From assembly GCA_963807925.1 (NCBI GenBank), contig CAWEDP010000003.1:372001-436000 (forward strand): a stretch of DNA of 64,000 bases, read 5' to 3'. The notes beneath the pieces are model-generated. The model saw only the letters and a list, made by a program, of their open reading frames with translations, made no database searches and had not been told where the DNA came from. Of the stretch, positions 1-9,383 are shown piece after piece. The stretch comes from CAWEDP01 sp963807925 (lineage in GTDB: Bacteria; Acidobacteriota; Vicinamibacteria; Vicinamibacterales; CAVVIG01). The position numbers and the translations under genes are program-made. How positions within the stretch are numbered: the stretch's first letter is position 1; each line of letters starts with the position of its first letter.

Positions 1-772
1 CCTTTCCTGCTCCATCTCGAAAATGCATCCGAGGGCCGCCTCGAACGGTTTGTTGTCGAGGAGGCCGCCGTCCATGAGGTACCGGCTCTCCTTGAAGTCC
101 ACGACGGACTCGAAGTCGTCGCGCGGTCCGGCGCCGCCGCCGACCTGGCAGTACCGACGGCTCGAAGGCGATCGGGAACGACGCCGACGATCGCGCCGCG
201 CGCGCCAGCCGGTGCGCGATATGGGGGGAGGCGAATTCGGCGGTGGAGAAATGAAACCGGACGCGATGCTCGGCCTCGGTGATCGTGGTGCCCAGGTCGT
301 CGCTCATCACGCGGGGCTTGGCGTTCAAGAGCGTCGCCGGCAGAAGCAGCTCCAGCGGGAGGCCGAGGCTCGGGCCGCGGCCCCGCAGCGATGCGAACGC
401 GCGCTCCAGCGCGGGGAGGAAATAGCCGTCGCCGTCGAGGAGCGACGAGGGCGAGCGGTCCGCCTGATCGCGGAGCAGGCTCAGAAAGGATCCTTTTTCG
501 AGCCACAGCTCGCGCAGCTGCGCGAAGGGGGTGCCGAACTGAAGGGCGAGCGCCAGGGCGGCGCCGTTCACGCCGCCCGCGCTCGTGCCGCTGATCACGT
601 CCACGCGCGCCGAGCTCCGCGTCAGCTCCAGGAGATGGCGATACACCGGGTGCGCCTCGGTGACGACGCGTGCGACCTCGTTGGTGACGCCGCCCATCCA
701 CACCGCGAGGCTGACGCCGCCGTTCATGACGAGCGCGAGCCGCACCTCCTCGCCCCGGGCGGCGCCGCTCAT
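1..772 (-). pseudogene. Patatin-like protein, 3' end outside window, one frame break
   Basis: The start is ATG at 772, overlapping the stop of the upstream M20 gene as ATGA, so the two are probably translationally coupled. The N-terminus carries an LVMNGGVSLAVWMGGV-like motif, followed by the nucleophile elbow GTSAGG (Ser64), which is typical of bacterial patatin-related proteins of the DUF3376 type. The catalytic Asp motif MDGGLLDNKPF is also present, but in a different reading frame, so one base has been gained or lost in the GC-rich stretch at about 120-145. The gene runs off the left edge of the window. Patatin-like proteins are Ser-Asp dyad acyl hydrolases of membrane lipids; the exact substrate cannot be told. 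The break could be a sequencing error because both flanking frames are well conserved. Confidence 0.8.
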
Positions 773-1980
773 CGCAGGATCTCTGACCTCTGAGGAACGC
801 GGAGGAGCCGGACGAGGGCGTCACGATACACGCGAAACACGGGATCAATCGTCGCGATGTGGATCGACTCGTCCGCCGCGTGCGCCGATCGATGGGTGAC
901 GCCGAACCCGCAGGTCGCCGAGACGCCGTGCAGCGCGAGGAAGTTGCCGATGTTGCTCGGCCCCGCCACGCTCGTGGGCACGCGCCGTCCGAGCACGCGT
1001 TGGGCGGCGTCGGCGAGGGCGTGGACGCTCGGGGCGCCGTCGGGAACGCGGTACGCGGGCCACCCGGGAACCCAGCGGATGGCGGGAAGCGGGCCATGCC
1101 CCGACGACTCCCGCACGAGTCGATCGACGAGATCGCGAGCCGCCGACCGGTCGAACGTCGGCGTGAGACGGATGTCGACGGAGAGCTCGCAGCGATCGGG
1201 CACCAGCGAGAAGCCCTCGCCGCCGCGGATGCCGGTCACCGTGAGCCTGGGCGGCAGCGGAAAGTCGGCTGTGTCCGGGGCGGGCGCGTCGAACGACACG
1301 TCTGCGAGCCGACCGACGAGGGACGCGGCGCGCGACACGGCGTTGACTCCCGGATCGCTGGAGCTGCCGGAATGCGCCGCGCGGCCGGGCACCGTGATCA
1401 CCGCCCGCTCGAAGCCGCGGCTGCCGGCCCGGATCTGATCGTTGCCTGGATAGCCGATGAACGCGCCCGCCACATCCCGCACGGTCCCGCGCTGCTCGAT
1501 GTAGCGCCGCACGCCGGTGAACGCGCCGTTGTGCTCGTCGGCGTCGAAGAGGAGCTCGAGCGAGCCGGAGGCTGCGCCGTTCGTGTCCTCCATCAGACGG
1601 GCGAGGGTGGCGGCCACATGACAGAAGATCGCGACGCCGGACTTGCTGTCGGCGCTGCCGCGTCCGTAGAGCCATCCGTCGCGAATCTCGGGAGACAGCG
1701 GCGGCGTCGTCCATGTCGATTCGTCGCCGAAGGGCGCGGTGTCGAGCGTCGCCGCCAGCAGGTACGCGGGGCCGTCCTGCCCGTCAGCGACGCGGGCGGT
1801 CACGCCGACAACCCGTCCCGTGTCGTCGTGCAGGCGCGTCGCCGCGACGCCGTGCGCGGTGAGCCAGTCGGACACCGTGCCGGCGATTCCATCGTAGTCA
1901 TCGACGCCGGCGCGGCTCGGAATCTCGATGAGCGTCCGCGTGAGCGCGAGAATGGATGCCGCCCGGTCCATGGGCGTCAT
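769..1980 (-). CDS. M20 family metallopeptidase homologue with altered metal site
   Basis: A 403-residue protein of the ArgE/DapE/ACY1 (M20) fold. Start ATG 1980 is chosen because upstream in-frame codons read through low-complexity sequence; ATG 1971 is a close alternative. The second metal region YGRGSADSKSG and the final His motif (SAHAADESIHI) are clear, and an internal dimerisation-domain His motif (GRAAHSG) is present. The first ligand motif, usually GHxDT, reads ATLDT, the EE pair reads EH, and the next acidic ligand region reads GYPGN, so several expected zinc ligands are changed. The family hydrolyses N-acyl amino acids or peptides. With these changes activity is uncertain. It lies directly upstream of, and overlaps, the patatin gene. 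Confidence 0.85.
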   Translation of the reverse strand: MTPMDRAASILALTRTLIEIPSRAGVDDYDGIAGTVSDWLTAHGVAATRLHDDTGRVVGVTARVADGQDGPAYLLAATLDTAPFGDESTWTTPPLSPEIRDGWLYGRGSADSKSGVAIFCHVAATLARLMEDTNGAASGSLELLFDADEHNGAFTGVRRYIEQRGTVRDVAGAFIGYPGNDQIRAGSRGFERAVITVPGRAAHSGSSSDPGVNAVSRAASLVGRLADVSFDAPAPDTADFPLPPRLTVTGIRGGEGFSLVPDRCELSVDIRLTPTFDRSAARDLVDRLVRESSGHGPLPAIRWVPGWPAYRVPDGAPSVHALADAAQRVLGRRVPTSVAGPSNIGNFLALHGVSATCGFGVTHRSAHAADESIHIATIDPVFRVYRDALVRLLRVPQRSEILR

Positions 1981-2188
1981 GGTAGCCGAGTTCGCTGGCG
2001 GTGAGGCCGATCCGGACCGCTCCGGTGTCTTCAATCCGGCCGCGCGCGGGTATAGTGTGTCAGCGACAGGGCCGGACCCTCCGACGCGCGCGTCGAAGGA
2101 GCACGAGGCATGTGCGACGAACACTGCGAAGAAGGACGCGCCTGGACCCGCCTGGTGGTCCCGGTCCAAGACGGCCTGGCGTGAGCGC

Positions 2189-3518
2189 GTGACCCGGGCT
2201 TGGACGTCGGCCGGTGTGCCCCTCCTCGTTGGCGTTGCGGTGTTCGTCGTGCACTGCCGCGGCACCATGGGCTGCGCCGACTCGATGTGGAGCGTGCCGA
2301 CCGCCGTAAGCCTCGTCGATCACGGCGACGCCAATCTCGACGAGTACCTGCCGGTGGTTCACGCCAGACACGAGCTGTTCACCGAGTGGCACCGGGGGCA
2401 CGTCTACACGATGTTCCCGCTCGGGACGTCGCTCCTCGTCAGCCCAGCCATCCCCGTGCTGCGGCTGATCGCGCGGGCGGCGGTCGGGGAAGATGCCGGC
2501 CGCTTTCGCGCGCTCGAAGAGTGGCAGCAGCGGACCGGCTGTCCCACCGTTGCCGGCGAGCCGATCGTCTCGCTGCATTCGATCGCCGAGCTGATCCTGG
2601 CGTCGGCAATCGTCGCGTTGACGGCGGTCGTGATGTGCGCGGTCGGCAGCGCCGAAGGGCTGTCGACCACAGGCGCCGCAACCATCGCGGTGATCTTTGC
2701 GTTCGGCACGTCTGCCTGGTCCACCGCCAGCCGCTCGCTCTGGCAGCACGGACCGTCGATGCTGGTCCTGTCGCTCGCGCTGCTGTTGCAGGTGCGGCGC
2801 CGATGGGCGCCGGCCACCGGGGCGCTGCTCGCGTTCGGGTACGTGATCCGGCCGACCAACGCCATCGCCCTCGCCGCTGGCGCCGCGTGGGCGGGGCTGG
2901 GACCCCGGCGGCGCTTCGCCGGTTTCGCGGTCGCCTCGGCCGCCGTTCTCGCGGCGTTCGTGCTCGCGAACCGCTCGATCTATGGCGCCGTTCTGCCGCC
3001 GTACTTCCGTCCTCAGCGCATCGGCGCCAGCGGCACGTTTCTCGAGGCGCTCGCCGCCGACGTGATCAGCCCCGCCCGTGGGCTGCTCGTCTTCTCCCCG
3101 GTCCTCGCCTTCGCCGCCCTGGGCATCGCGCTGAAGGCGCGGGACCGGGCGCTCACGGTCCTCGACGGATCGCTCGTCGCGTCCATCCTGCTGCACTGGG
3201 TGGCGATTGCGTCGTTTCCGCACTGGTGGGGCGGCTACTCGGTACGGGCCGCGTTTCTTCACCGACATGCTGCCGTACCTGACGTATTTCCTGATCCCGG
3301 TCGTGGCCTGGCTTGCCACCACGACGCGCCTCAAACGTGTGATGGTCGGCCTGCTGTTCTCGGCCGCGGCGGGGTTCAGCGTCTTCGTGCACGCCGAAGG
3401 CGCGCTGGTGTTCAACGCGATGACCTGGAACGCCGTTCCGGTGTCGGTGGACGCGCATCCCGAGCGCGTGTGGGACTGGCGGGATCCGCAGTTCCTCGCT
3501 GGCGTCAGGCCTCGATGA
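2189..3518 (+). pseudogene. Multi-spanning membrane protein, one frame break
   Basis: An integral membrane protein of about 440 residues with many hydrophobic segments, resembling uncharacterised Acidobacteria membrane proteins related to GT-C (PMT-like) glycosyltransferases. The motif PHWWGGYS followed by YGPRFFTDMLPYL is characteristic, but the two halves lie in different frames. One extra G at about 3239-3242 explains the break, and the second half continues in the 3207 frame to 3518. The start is uncertain: GTG 2189 is the first codon just before the hydrophobic region, and a short ATG frame at 2110 stops early. No catalytic residues can be assigned. Function is unknown. Confidence 0.6.
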
Positions 3519-3645
3519 GCGTCTCGGGGGAGGCGCGGCACAGCCGGCGCGGGGCGTATACTCCGGACACTGCGGTCGGCGCCGCGTGGCCTGAAGCGCC
3601 GCGTCGGGGGCACCGGAACCAGCGTCAACCACGGAGTTGCGCGAG

Positions 3646-4737
3646 ATGAAGCGAACAGCGGGCGGCCCGATAGCGGTCAGCCGGCGGGCATGGCTCAGAA
3701 CGGCTGCCGGATTGGTCGGGGCGAGCGCAGGCGCCCGGCTGTTGTCCGACGGGCTCTTCGGCCGCCGCGCGTTGGCCCAGACGCCCACCGGTCGTGGGCA
3801 GGCGCAGCCGGCCGGCCGCGGCCAGGCGCCCCCGGCCGGGTCGGTCGTGATCCTGCTCGGTACGCAGGGCGGACCGAACATCAACCTGAGCCGCGCCGAA
3901 ACGGCAACCGCCGTCGTCGTCAACGGCCAGCCGTATCTGGTCGACTGCGGCTATGGCACGGTGCGCGCGCTCGTGCAGGCGGGTCTCGGCTACAACACCG
4001 TCGCCCACATCTTCCTGACGCACCTGCACGACGACCACACGGCGGACGTGGCGGCGCTTCTGTCGCACAAGTGGACCGGCGGGCGCGCGCAGCCGACGAC
4101 GGTGCACGGACCGTTCGGCACGTCGGCGCTCGTGGACGGCGCCCTCGCGTTCGTCAGGGGCAACACGGAGATCCGTATCGTCGACGAGGGACGCCCCGAT
4201 CGGCCCGAGCGGCTGTTCCGGGGACAGGACCTGTCGGCGGCGAAGGTCACTGAGGTGTTCCGCGACGAGCGCGTCACGGTGCGGGCGGTCGAGAATACGC
4301 ATTTTCCCGAGCGGGCGAAGAGCCGGATGCCGTACCGTTCGCTCGCGTATCGGTTCGACGCCCCCGATCGATCGATCGTGCTCTCGGGCGATACGGCGTA
4401 CTCCAGAGGGATCGTCGAGCTCGCACAGGGCGCGGACCTCTTCGTGTGCGAAGCGATGGATGCGGCGCTGCACGATCAGTTGCTGCGATCCGCGCAGGCC
4501 GCGATCGCCAACGATACCGAGAGCGTGGCGCGCCACGTCGTCGAGACGCACTCGACCACCGAGGACGTGGGACGCATGGCCGCCGAGGCGAAGGTGGGGA
4601 CGGTCGTGCTCAACCACCTCCTGCCGGGATCGAACGGCCAGCGCGGTCCCGAGCTGCCGGATACGACCTATATCGCCGGCGTGCGGAAGTTCTTCAACGG
4701 CGAGGTGATCGTCGGCCGCGACCAGATGCGGCTGTGA
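3646..4737 (+). CDS. Tat-exported MBL-fold hydrolase
   Basis: A 363-residue metallo-beta-lactamase-fold protein. The N-terminus has a twin-arginine signal (SRRAWLR followed by an Ala-rich hydrophobic stretch and a FGRRALAQ cleavage region), so a folded, metal-loaded protein is probably exported. The zinc motif HxHxDH is seen as THLHDDH at about residues 125-131, with later ligands in ENTHF, SGDTAYSR and LNHLLP, the layout of the RNase Z/arylsulfatase-like branch. ATG 3646 is preceded by GGAG at 9 bases; a TTG at 3637 is less likely. A second MBL gene starts 8 bases downstream, suggesting co-transcription. The substrate is unknown. Confidence 0.88.
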   Translation: MKRTAGGPIAVSRRAWLRTAAGLVGASAGARLLSDGLFGRRALAQTPTGRGQAQPAGRGQAPPAGSVVILLGTQGGPNINLSRAETATAVVVNGQPYLVDCGYGTVRALVQAGLGYNTVAHIFLTHLHDDHTADVAALLSHKWTGGRAQPTTVHGPFGTSALVDGALAFVRGNTEIRIVDEGRPDRPERLFRGQDLSAAKVTEVFRDERVTVRAVENTHFPERAKSRMPYRSLAYRFDAPDRSIVLSGDTAYSRGIVELAQGADLFVCEAMDAALHDQLLRSAQAAIANDTESVARHVVETHSTTEDVGRMAAEAKVGTVVLNHLLPGSNGQRGPELPDTTYIAGVRKFFNGEVIVGRDQMRL

Positions 4738-4745
4738 GGCAAGGT

Positions 4746-5696
4746 ATGCGCCGAGCCCTGCTCGCTCCGATGTCGGTCGCCATCCTGGCGCTCGCGAGCG
4801 CCTGGGTGGCGCACACGCAGACGCCGAAGACGCCCGGCCCCCTTCGCCTGCAGCAGGTGCGGGGCAATCTGTACATGATTTCAGGGGAAGGCGGGAACGT
4901 CGCGGTGGACGTGACCGGCGAGGGGGTCGTGCTCGTGGACGACATGTTCGATCGCAACCACGACGACATCCTCGCGCAGATCAGGTCGCTGACGAGCCAG
5001 CCGCTGAAGTACGTCATCAACACCCATCAACACGACGACCACGCGGGCGGCGATCTGAAGATGCTGCCGATCGCCGATGTGATCGCCCATGAGAACGTGC
5101 GCGCCAACCTGAGCCATATCAGACAGCCGTACTACGAGGACACGCCGGGCACGCCCATCGGGCTTCCCAACGTGACCTTCTCCGACCAGTTGTCGGTGCA
5201 TCTGGGCGGCAAGGAGGTCCGCGCGATCCATTTCGGTCGCGGACACACCAGCGGCGACGCGGTCGTCTATTTCCCCGATCTGCGGATCGTGCACACGGGC
5301 GATCTGTTTCTCGGTCAGGGAGAGGCCCGCAGGGGCGCGGCGCCGCGCCCCCCGATGGCTCTGCCGATCTACGTGGACTACGCGCAAGGCGGCAGCCTGC
5401 TCGAATGGACGAAGACGCTCGACGGCGTGCTGACGCTGGATTTCGACACCGTGATTCCGGGCCACGGTCCGGTGTCGACGCGAGCCGACGTGGCGAAGAT
5501 GCGCCGCGACATCGACGCGATGCGGACGCGCATCGGCGGCATGGTGCGGCAGGGGCTGCCGAAGCGCGACATCGTGAGCACGCTCGAAACCGACTACGGC
5601 TGGCGCGCGACCGGCTGTCCGCCCAGTCCGCCGACGGCCGGCTGTCTGCAATTTCAGCAGGTCGACGCTCTCATCGCGGAGTTGAAAGGACGCTGA
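4746..5696 (+). CDS. Secreted MBL-fold hydrolase
   Basis: A 316-residue protein with a Sec-type signal peptide (MRRALLAPMSVAILALASAW, cut near AHTQ). It has a complete set of MBL motifs: NTHQHDDHAGGD at about residue 91, GHTSGD, HTGDLF and IPGHGP. This is the glyoxalase II/cyclase-like branch, common as secreted proteins of unknown substrate in Acidobacteria. It starts 8 bases after the Tat-exported MBL gene and is likely in the same operon. Compared with the third MBL gene (6861-7904) the domain order is the same but sequence similarity is moderate, so they are old paralogues and not recent copies. Confidence 0.88.
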   Translation: MRRALLAPMSVAILALASAWVAHTQTPKTPGPLRLQQVRGNLYMISGEGGNVAVDVTGEGVVLVDDMFDRNHDDILAQIRSLTSQPLKYVINTHQHDDHAGGDLKMLPIADVIAHENVRANLSHIRQPYYEDTPGTPIGLPNVTFSDQLSVHLGGKEVRAIHFGRGHTSGDAVVYFPDLRIVHTGDLFLGQGEARRGAAPRPPMALPIYVDYAQGGSLLEWTKTLDGVLTLDFDTVIPGHGPVSTRADVAKMRRDIDAMRTRIGGMVRQGLPKRDIVSTLETDYGWRATGCPPSPPTAGCLQFQQVDALIAELKGR

Positions 5697-5846
5697 AGCC
5701 GCCGGCCGCCTAACCGATATCAGGTAGATTGGCGGCATATCCGCCCGGTGTTAGACTCCCGACGATCGGCCAGCGAGACGGCGAAGGTCGGTCGCGGCGG
5801 CTGGGGGCCGCACGCGAGGTTTTCTCGACGCCGTCGGAGGAGAGAG

Positions 5847-6731
5847 ATGTCCAGCGTCACACGGCTCACGATCGCGAGCATCGTCGTGCTCGCGACCGGC
5901 CTCTGGAGCCGGCCCGCGTCCGCGCAAGTCAGCCTCGTCGGCGAATGGTCGCCGCGGTACGACGAGGATCAGCCTGATCGCATTCCCGGACCCGAGCTCG
6001 GCGACTACACCGGCCTGCCGCTGACGCCCGGCGCCCGCCTCGCGGCGGAGAGCTGGGACGCCGCGCGGCTCACGCTCCGGGAGCACCAGTGCAAGGTCCA
6101 CATCGTGCCCTACATCTACCACGGCCCGCTGCAGGTGCGAATCTGGGAGGAGAAGGACCCGAGCACGCAGCGCGTCATCGCGATCAAGAACTACATCAAC
6201 ACGTACGAGCAGGAGCGCACGATCTGGATGGACGACCGGCCGCATCCGCCGGCGTGGGCGCCGCACACGTGGATGGGATTCTCGACCGGCAAGTGGGAAG
6301 GCGACATTCTCACGGTCTACACCACGCACATCAAGCAGGAGTGGATTCGACGCAACGGCGTGCCGAACAGCGAGAAGTCGACGCTCATCGAGCACTTCAT
6401 CCGGCACGACAACGTCATGACGCACCTGGTCCAGTGGACCGATCCGGTCTACCTGGCCGAGCCGCTGATCCGGAGCGAGGATTTCGTCCTGAACGAGCGC
6501 AGTGGCGGCAACTGGCTCTGGCCGTGCGAGTACGTGGACGAGATCGCGGACCGTCCGCACAACGCCGTGCCGAACTACCTGCCGGGCAAGAGCCCGTTCC
6601 TCGGCGACTACGCGTACAAGTACGGCGTGCCGCTCGAGGCCGCCAATGGCGGTCCCGAGACCACCTATCCGGAGTACCAGGCCAAACTGAGGACACTGCC
6701 GAAGCCGGCCAAGCCTGCGGCGGCGAAGTGA
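5847..6731 (+). CDS. Secreted conserved hypothetical protein
   Basis: A 294-residue protein with a clear signal peptide ending ASAQ at about residue 28. ATG 5847 is preceded by GGAGG at 5836-5840. I do not recognise a named domain. Proteins with the pattern GEWSPRYDED, LREHQCKVH, HTWMGFSTGKWEGD and IRRNGVP are common, unnamed secreted proteins in Acidobacteria and some Proteobacteria. The motif GxWEGDxLTVxTTHxKxxWIRRNGVPxS parallels SLKVVTTxxxxGYLRKNGVPYS in the products at 7912 and 11650, so the three form one loose superfamily. Function is unknown; export to the periplasm is inferred. Confidence 0.85.
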   Translation: MSSVTRLTIASIVVLATGLWSRPASAQVSLVGEWSPRYDEDQPDRIPGPELGDYTGLPLTPGARLAAESWDAARLTLREHQCKVHIVPYIYHGPLQVRIWEEKDPSTQRVIAIKNYINTYEQERTIWMDDRPHPPAWAPHTWMGFSTGKWEGDILTVYTTHIKQEWIRRNGVPNSEKSTLIEHFIRHDNVMTHLVQWTDPVYLAEPLIRSEDFVLNERSGGNWLWPCEYVDEIADRPHNAVPNYLPGKSPFLGDYAYKYGVPLEAANGGPETTYPEYQAKLRTLPKPAKPAAAK

Positions 6732-6768
6732 GCGCAGGCGCCTGCGGTGGTGGCCGCCCCGCGGGGGG

Positions 6769-6786
6769 GGCCGGCTTCAGCCGGCC
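6769..6786. repeat. GC-rich hairpin, REP-like
   Basis: A perfect 8-bp inverted repeat with a TC loop (GGCCGGCT-TC-AGCCGGCC) lies between two genes, after a GCAGGCGCCTGC palindrome at 6734-6745. A related palindrome, TCCGGCTTTAGCCGGA, recurs at 30365-30380. It has no T-run, so it is more like an interspersed palindromic repeat than a classic terminator. Confidence 0.5.
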
Positions 6787-6860
6787 CGAGAGCTTGTCTG
6801 AAAAGGGATTCGACCGGGGCTCAGGTGGCAACCCACCGTGAATTCACCAAGGGGTCGTTC

Positions 6861-7904
6861 GTGACGAATCAATTCACACGGGGTGTGGCGTGCGCGCTCG
6901 CCGGCGCCTTCGTCTGCGTGCAGGCGGCTCACGCTCAGCAGCCGCCGGCGGCCGCGCCTCCGCTGCAGGCGTCGCCGATGCCGGACTGGGGCGGCAACGG
7001 CGACATCAACGCATTCCACGTGCAGGGCAACCTGTACCTGCTCGTCGGCGCGGGCGGCAACATCGCCGTCCAGATCGGCGACGACGGCATTCTCGTCGTC
7101 GATACGGGATCGGCGCAGTACGCCGAGAAGGTTCTGGCGGCGATTCGCAAGCTGTCGGACAAGCCGATCCGCTACATCATCAACACGCACTTCCATCCCG
7201 ATCACGTCGGCGGCAACGAGGTGATCGCGAAAGCCGGGAGCACGACGCAGGGCGGTCCCACGACAATCATCGCGCACGAGAACGTGCTGGCGCGGATGAG
7301 CGCGCCGCTCGGCAAGCCGGGCGCCACCGCGCCGGGCCTGTGGCCGAGCGATACCTATTTCCCCGAGGAGAAGGACCTCTCGTTCAACCACGAGCCGATC
7401 CTGCTGTACCACGACGCCGCGGCGCACACCGACGGCGATTCGATCGTCGTCTTTCGGCGGTCGGACGTGATCGTCGCCGGTGACATCTTCACGATGTCCA
7501 GCTACCCGGTGATCGATCACGCGAGCGGCGGGAGCGTACAGGGAATCCTCAACGGCCTCAACCGCCTGCTCGATCTGGCCGTCCCCGAACACGAGCAGGA
7601 GGGCGGCACCTACATCATCCCGGGGCACGGACGCGTGTGCGACGAGGCGGACGTGCTCGAGTACCGCGACATGGTGACGATCGTGAGCGATCGCATCGAG
7701 GACATGGTCAAGCGCGGGCTCTCGCTCGATCAGGTGAAGGCCGCAAAGCCGACGCTCGACTACGATCTCCACTACGGCGCCGACAGCGGACCGTGGACGA
7801 CGGCGATGTTCGTCGAAGCCGTGTACAACGATCTGTCCAAGGCCGCCGCGCGGCCGGGCGCCCCCGCGCGACCGGCGCCGGCGAAGCCCGGAACCCGACC
7901 CTGA
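6861..7904 (+). CDS. Secreted MBL-fold hydrolase
   Basis: A 347-residue protein. GTG 6861 is chosen because AAGGGG lies 6 bases upstream and the signal peptide (TRGVACALAGAFVCVQAAHAQ) follows directly. MBL motifs: NTHFHPDHVGGN at about residue 107, AAHTDGDS, AGDIF and IPGHGR. It lies 7 bases upstream of the next gene and is probably co-transcribed with it. The middle contains an insertion (PGATAPGLWPSDTYFPEEK region) common in the cyclase-like MBL branch. The C-terminus is Pro/Ala-rich and may be unstructured. Substrate unknown. Confidence 0.88.
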   Translation: MTNQFTRGVACALAGAFVCVQAAHAQQPPAAAPPLQASPMPDWGGNGDINAFHVQGNLYLLVGAGGNIAVQIGDDGILVVDTGSAQYAEKVLAAIRKLSDKPIRYIINTHFHPDHVGGNEVIAKAGSTTQGGPTTIIAHENVLARMSAPLGKPGATAPGLWPSDTYFPEEKDLSFNHEPILLYHDAAAHTDGDSIVVFRRSDVIVAGDIFTMSSYPVIDHASGGSVQGILNGLNRLLDLAVPEHEQEGGTYIIPGHGRVCDEADVLEYRDMVTIVSDRIEDMVKRGLSLDQVKAAKPTLDYDLHYGADSGPWTTAMFVEAVYNDLSKAAARPGAPARPAPAKPGTRP

Positions 7905-7911
7905 GGCAGGC

Positions 7912-8817
7912 ATGACACCGACCGCTTCTCGACTGCCACGAATCGCCCTAGCGGCGGCGGCGCTGGCGCTCGCCGCCGCCTCCGCCATGGCGCAGCAGCG
8001 CGGCGCGGAGCCGGCGCCGCCCTTGAACGCACGGACGGCCGCCCCAATCGACCTGACCGGCTACTGGGTGGGGGTCATCACCGAGGACTGGCGCTGGCGC
8101 ATGCTGACGCCGCCCAAGGGCGACTATGCCAGCGTGCCCATCAACGCCGAAGGACGCCGGGTCGCCGACGGCTGGGACCTCGCGAAGGACGAGGCCAGCG
8201 GCAACCAGTGCAAGCCCTACGGTGTCGGCAACATCATGCGGATGCCCGGCCGCCTGCACATCACCTGGCAGGACGACGACACGCTGAAGCTCGAATTCGA
8301 TGCCGGCACGCAGACGCGGATCCTGCATTTCAAGGGGACCCCGCCCCACGGTGGCGAGGCCACGTGGCAGGGCTATTCGGCGGCGTCGTGGGAGATCGCC
8401 GGCCAGTCGCTCAACCTGGATCGCAACGGCATTCCGGTCGCTGACGGCCGTGGCCGCGCCGGCGGAGGCGGCGGAGGCGGCGGACGTGGCGCGGCGGCCG
8501 GCGGTCGTGGCGGCCGCGGCGGCGCGCCGCCCCGCGGAGGCTCGCTGAAGGTCGTCACCACGGACATGCGCGAGGGCTACCTGCGCAAGAACGGCGTTCC
8601 CTACAGCGCCGCCGCCGTCGTGACCGAATACTTCGATCGCGTCGGGCCCGAGCCCAACGGCGACGTCATTCTGCTGGTTCGAACCGTCGTGGAGGATCCG
8701 AAATACCTCACGCAACCGTTCATCACCAGCACCAATTTCAAGCTGGAGGCGAACGGCGCGTCGAAGTGGAATCCCTCGCCGTGCAAGATCGATCCCCCGA
8801 GCGTCCCCGGCCGGTGA
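7912..8817 (+). CDS. Secreted conserved hypothetical protein with Gly-rich linker
   Basis: A 301-residue protein with a signal peptide cut near AMAQ. The N-terminal half (DLTGYWVGVITEDWRWRM, KPYGVGNIMRMPGRLHITW) and the C-terminal half (SLKVVTTDMREGYLRKNG, VTEYFDRVG, YLTQPFITSTNFK) are joined by a Gly/Arg-rich linker at about residues 183-210. The C-terminal half matches the product at 11650 closely, so they are paralogues. No enzyme motif is recognised. Context: between an MBL protein and a NIPSNAP protein, with short gaps consistent with an operon from 6861 to 9350. Confidence 0.85.
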   Translation: MTPTASRLPRIALAAAALALAAASAMAQQRGAEPAPPLNARTAAPIDLTGYWVGVITEDWRWRMLTPPKGDYASVPINAEGRRVADGWDLAKDEASGNQCKPYGVGNIMRMPGRLHITWQDDDTLKLEFDAGTQTRILHFKGTPPHGGEATWQGYSAASWEIAGQSLNLDRNGIPVADGRGRAGGGGGGGGRGAAAGGRGGRGGAPPRGGSLKVVTTDMREGYLRKNGVPYSAAAVVTEYFDRVGPEPNGDVILLVRTVVEDPKYLTQPFITSTNFKLEANGASKWNPSPCKIDPPSVPGR

Positions 8818-8840
8818 GGCTCACTGCAGAGGACCCCAGC

Positions 8841-9350
8841 ATGACCAGACGATGTGCCATCGTGGGATCGGTGCTCCTGGCCGGCGCGATCGTGGCCGGG
8901 CCGATTGGCCAACGCAGGCTGGCCGCGCAAGCGGCGCCACCGGCGCAGGCCGCCCAGGGCCGCGGCGCCGCGCCCGCTCCCACGCCGCCGTGCGGTCCCA
9001 ACCTGCCGGCAACGGTCAGAAACGTCGCGAAGGATTCCCGCTGCTTCGAGCTGCGCACGTATACCGTGCGCGAAGGCAGCTCGATCGATGTGTTGCACTC
9101 GAGATTCCGGGATCACACGACGGCGCTCTTCAGGAAGCACGGCATGACGGTCGTCGGCTTCTGGCAGCCGGTGGCCCGGCCCGATCAGTTGATCTACATC
9201 CTGGCGTACAAGGACGGCGCCGCCCGGGACGCCGCGTGGGCCGCGTTCCAGGCAGATCCGGAATGGGTGAAGGTGCGGACCGAGATGGCCGTATCCGTGC
9301 AAGTCGACAACGTCTTCATGAGCGCGACCGACTACGGACCGATCAAATAG
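8841..9350 (+). CDS. Secreted NIPSNAP-domain protein
   Basis: A 169-residue protein. ATG 8841 follows an AGAGGA stretch. A signal peptide is followed by a Pro/Ala linker and then a NIPSNAP-type dimeric alpha/beta-barrel domain from about residue 70: FELRTYTVREGS, LHSRFRDHTTALFRKHGM, VVGFWQPV and YILAYKDGAARDAAWAAF are the family signature. The biochemical role of NIPSNAP domains in secreted bacterial proteins is not settled. A second NIPSNAP gene is encoded in the island at 59295-59744. Confidence 0.85.
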   Translation: MTRRCAIVGSVLLAGAIVAGPIGQRRLAAQAAPPAQAAQGRGAAPAPTPPCGPNLPATVRNVAKDSRCFELRTYTVREGSSIDVLHSRFRDHTTALFRKHGMTVVGFWQPVARPDQLIYILAYKDGAARDAAWAAFQADPEWVKVRTEMAVSVQVDNVFMSATDYGPIK

Positions 9351-9383
9351 CCACTGCCGTCGGCGGCCGGTGTCGCCCTGCGG

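Noticed and set aside
23..793. Long plus-strand open frame of 256 codons
   Set aside because: It is Arg/Ala/Glu-rich shadow sequence opposite the patatin gene, whose motifs are clear on the other strand.
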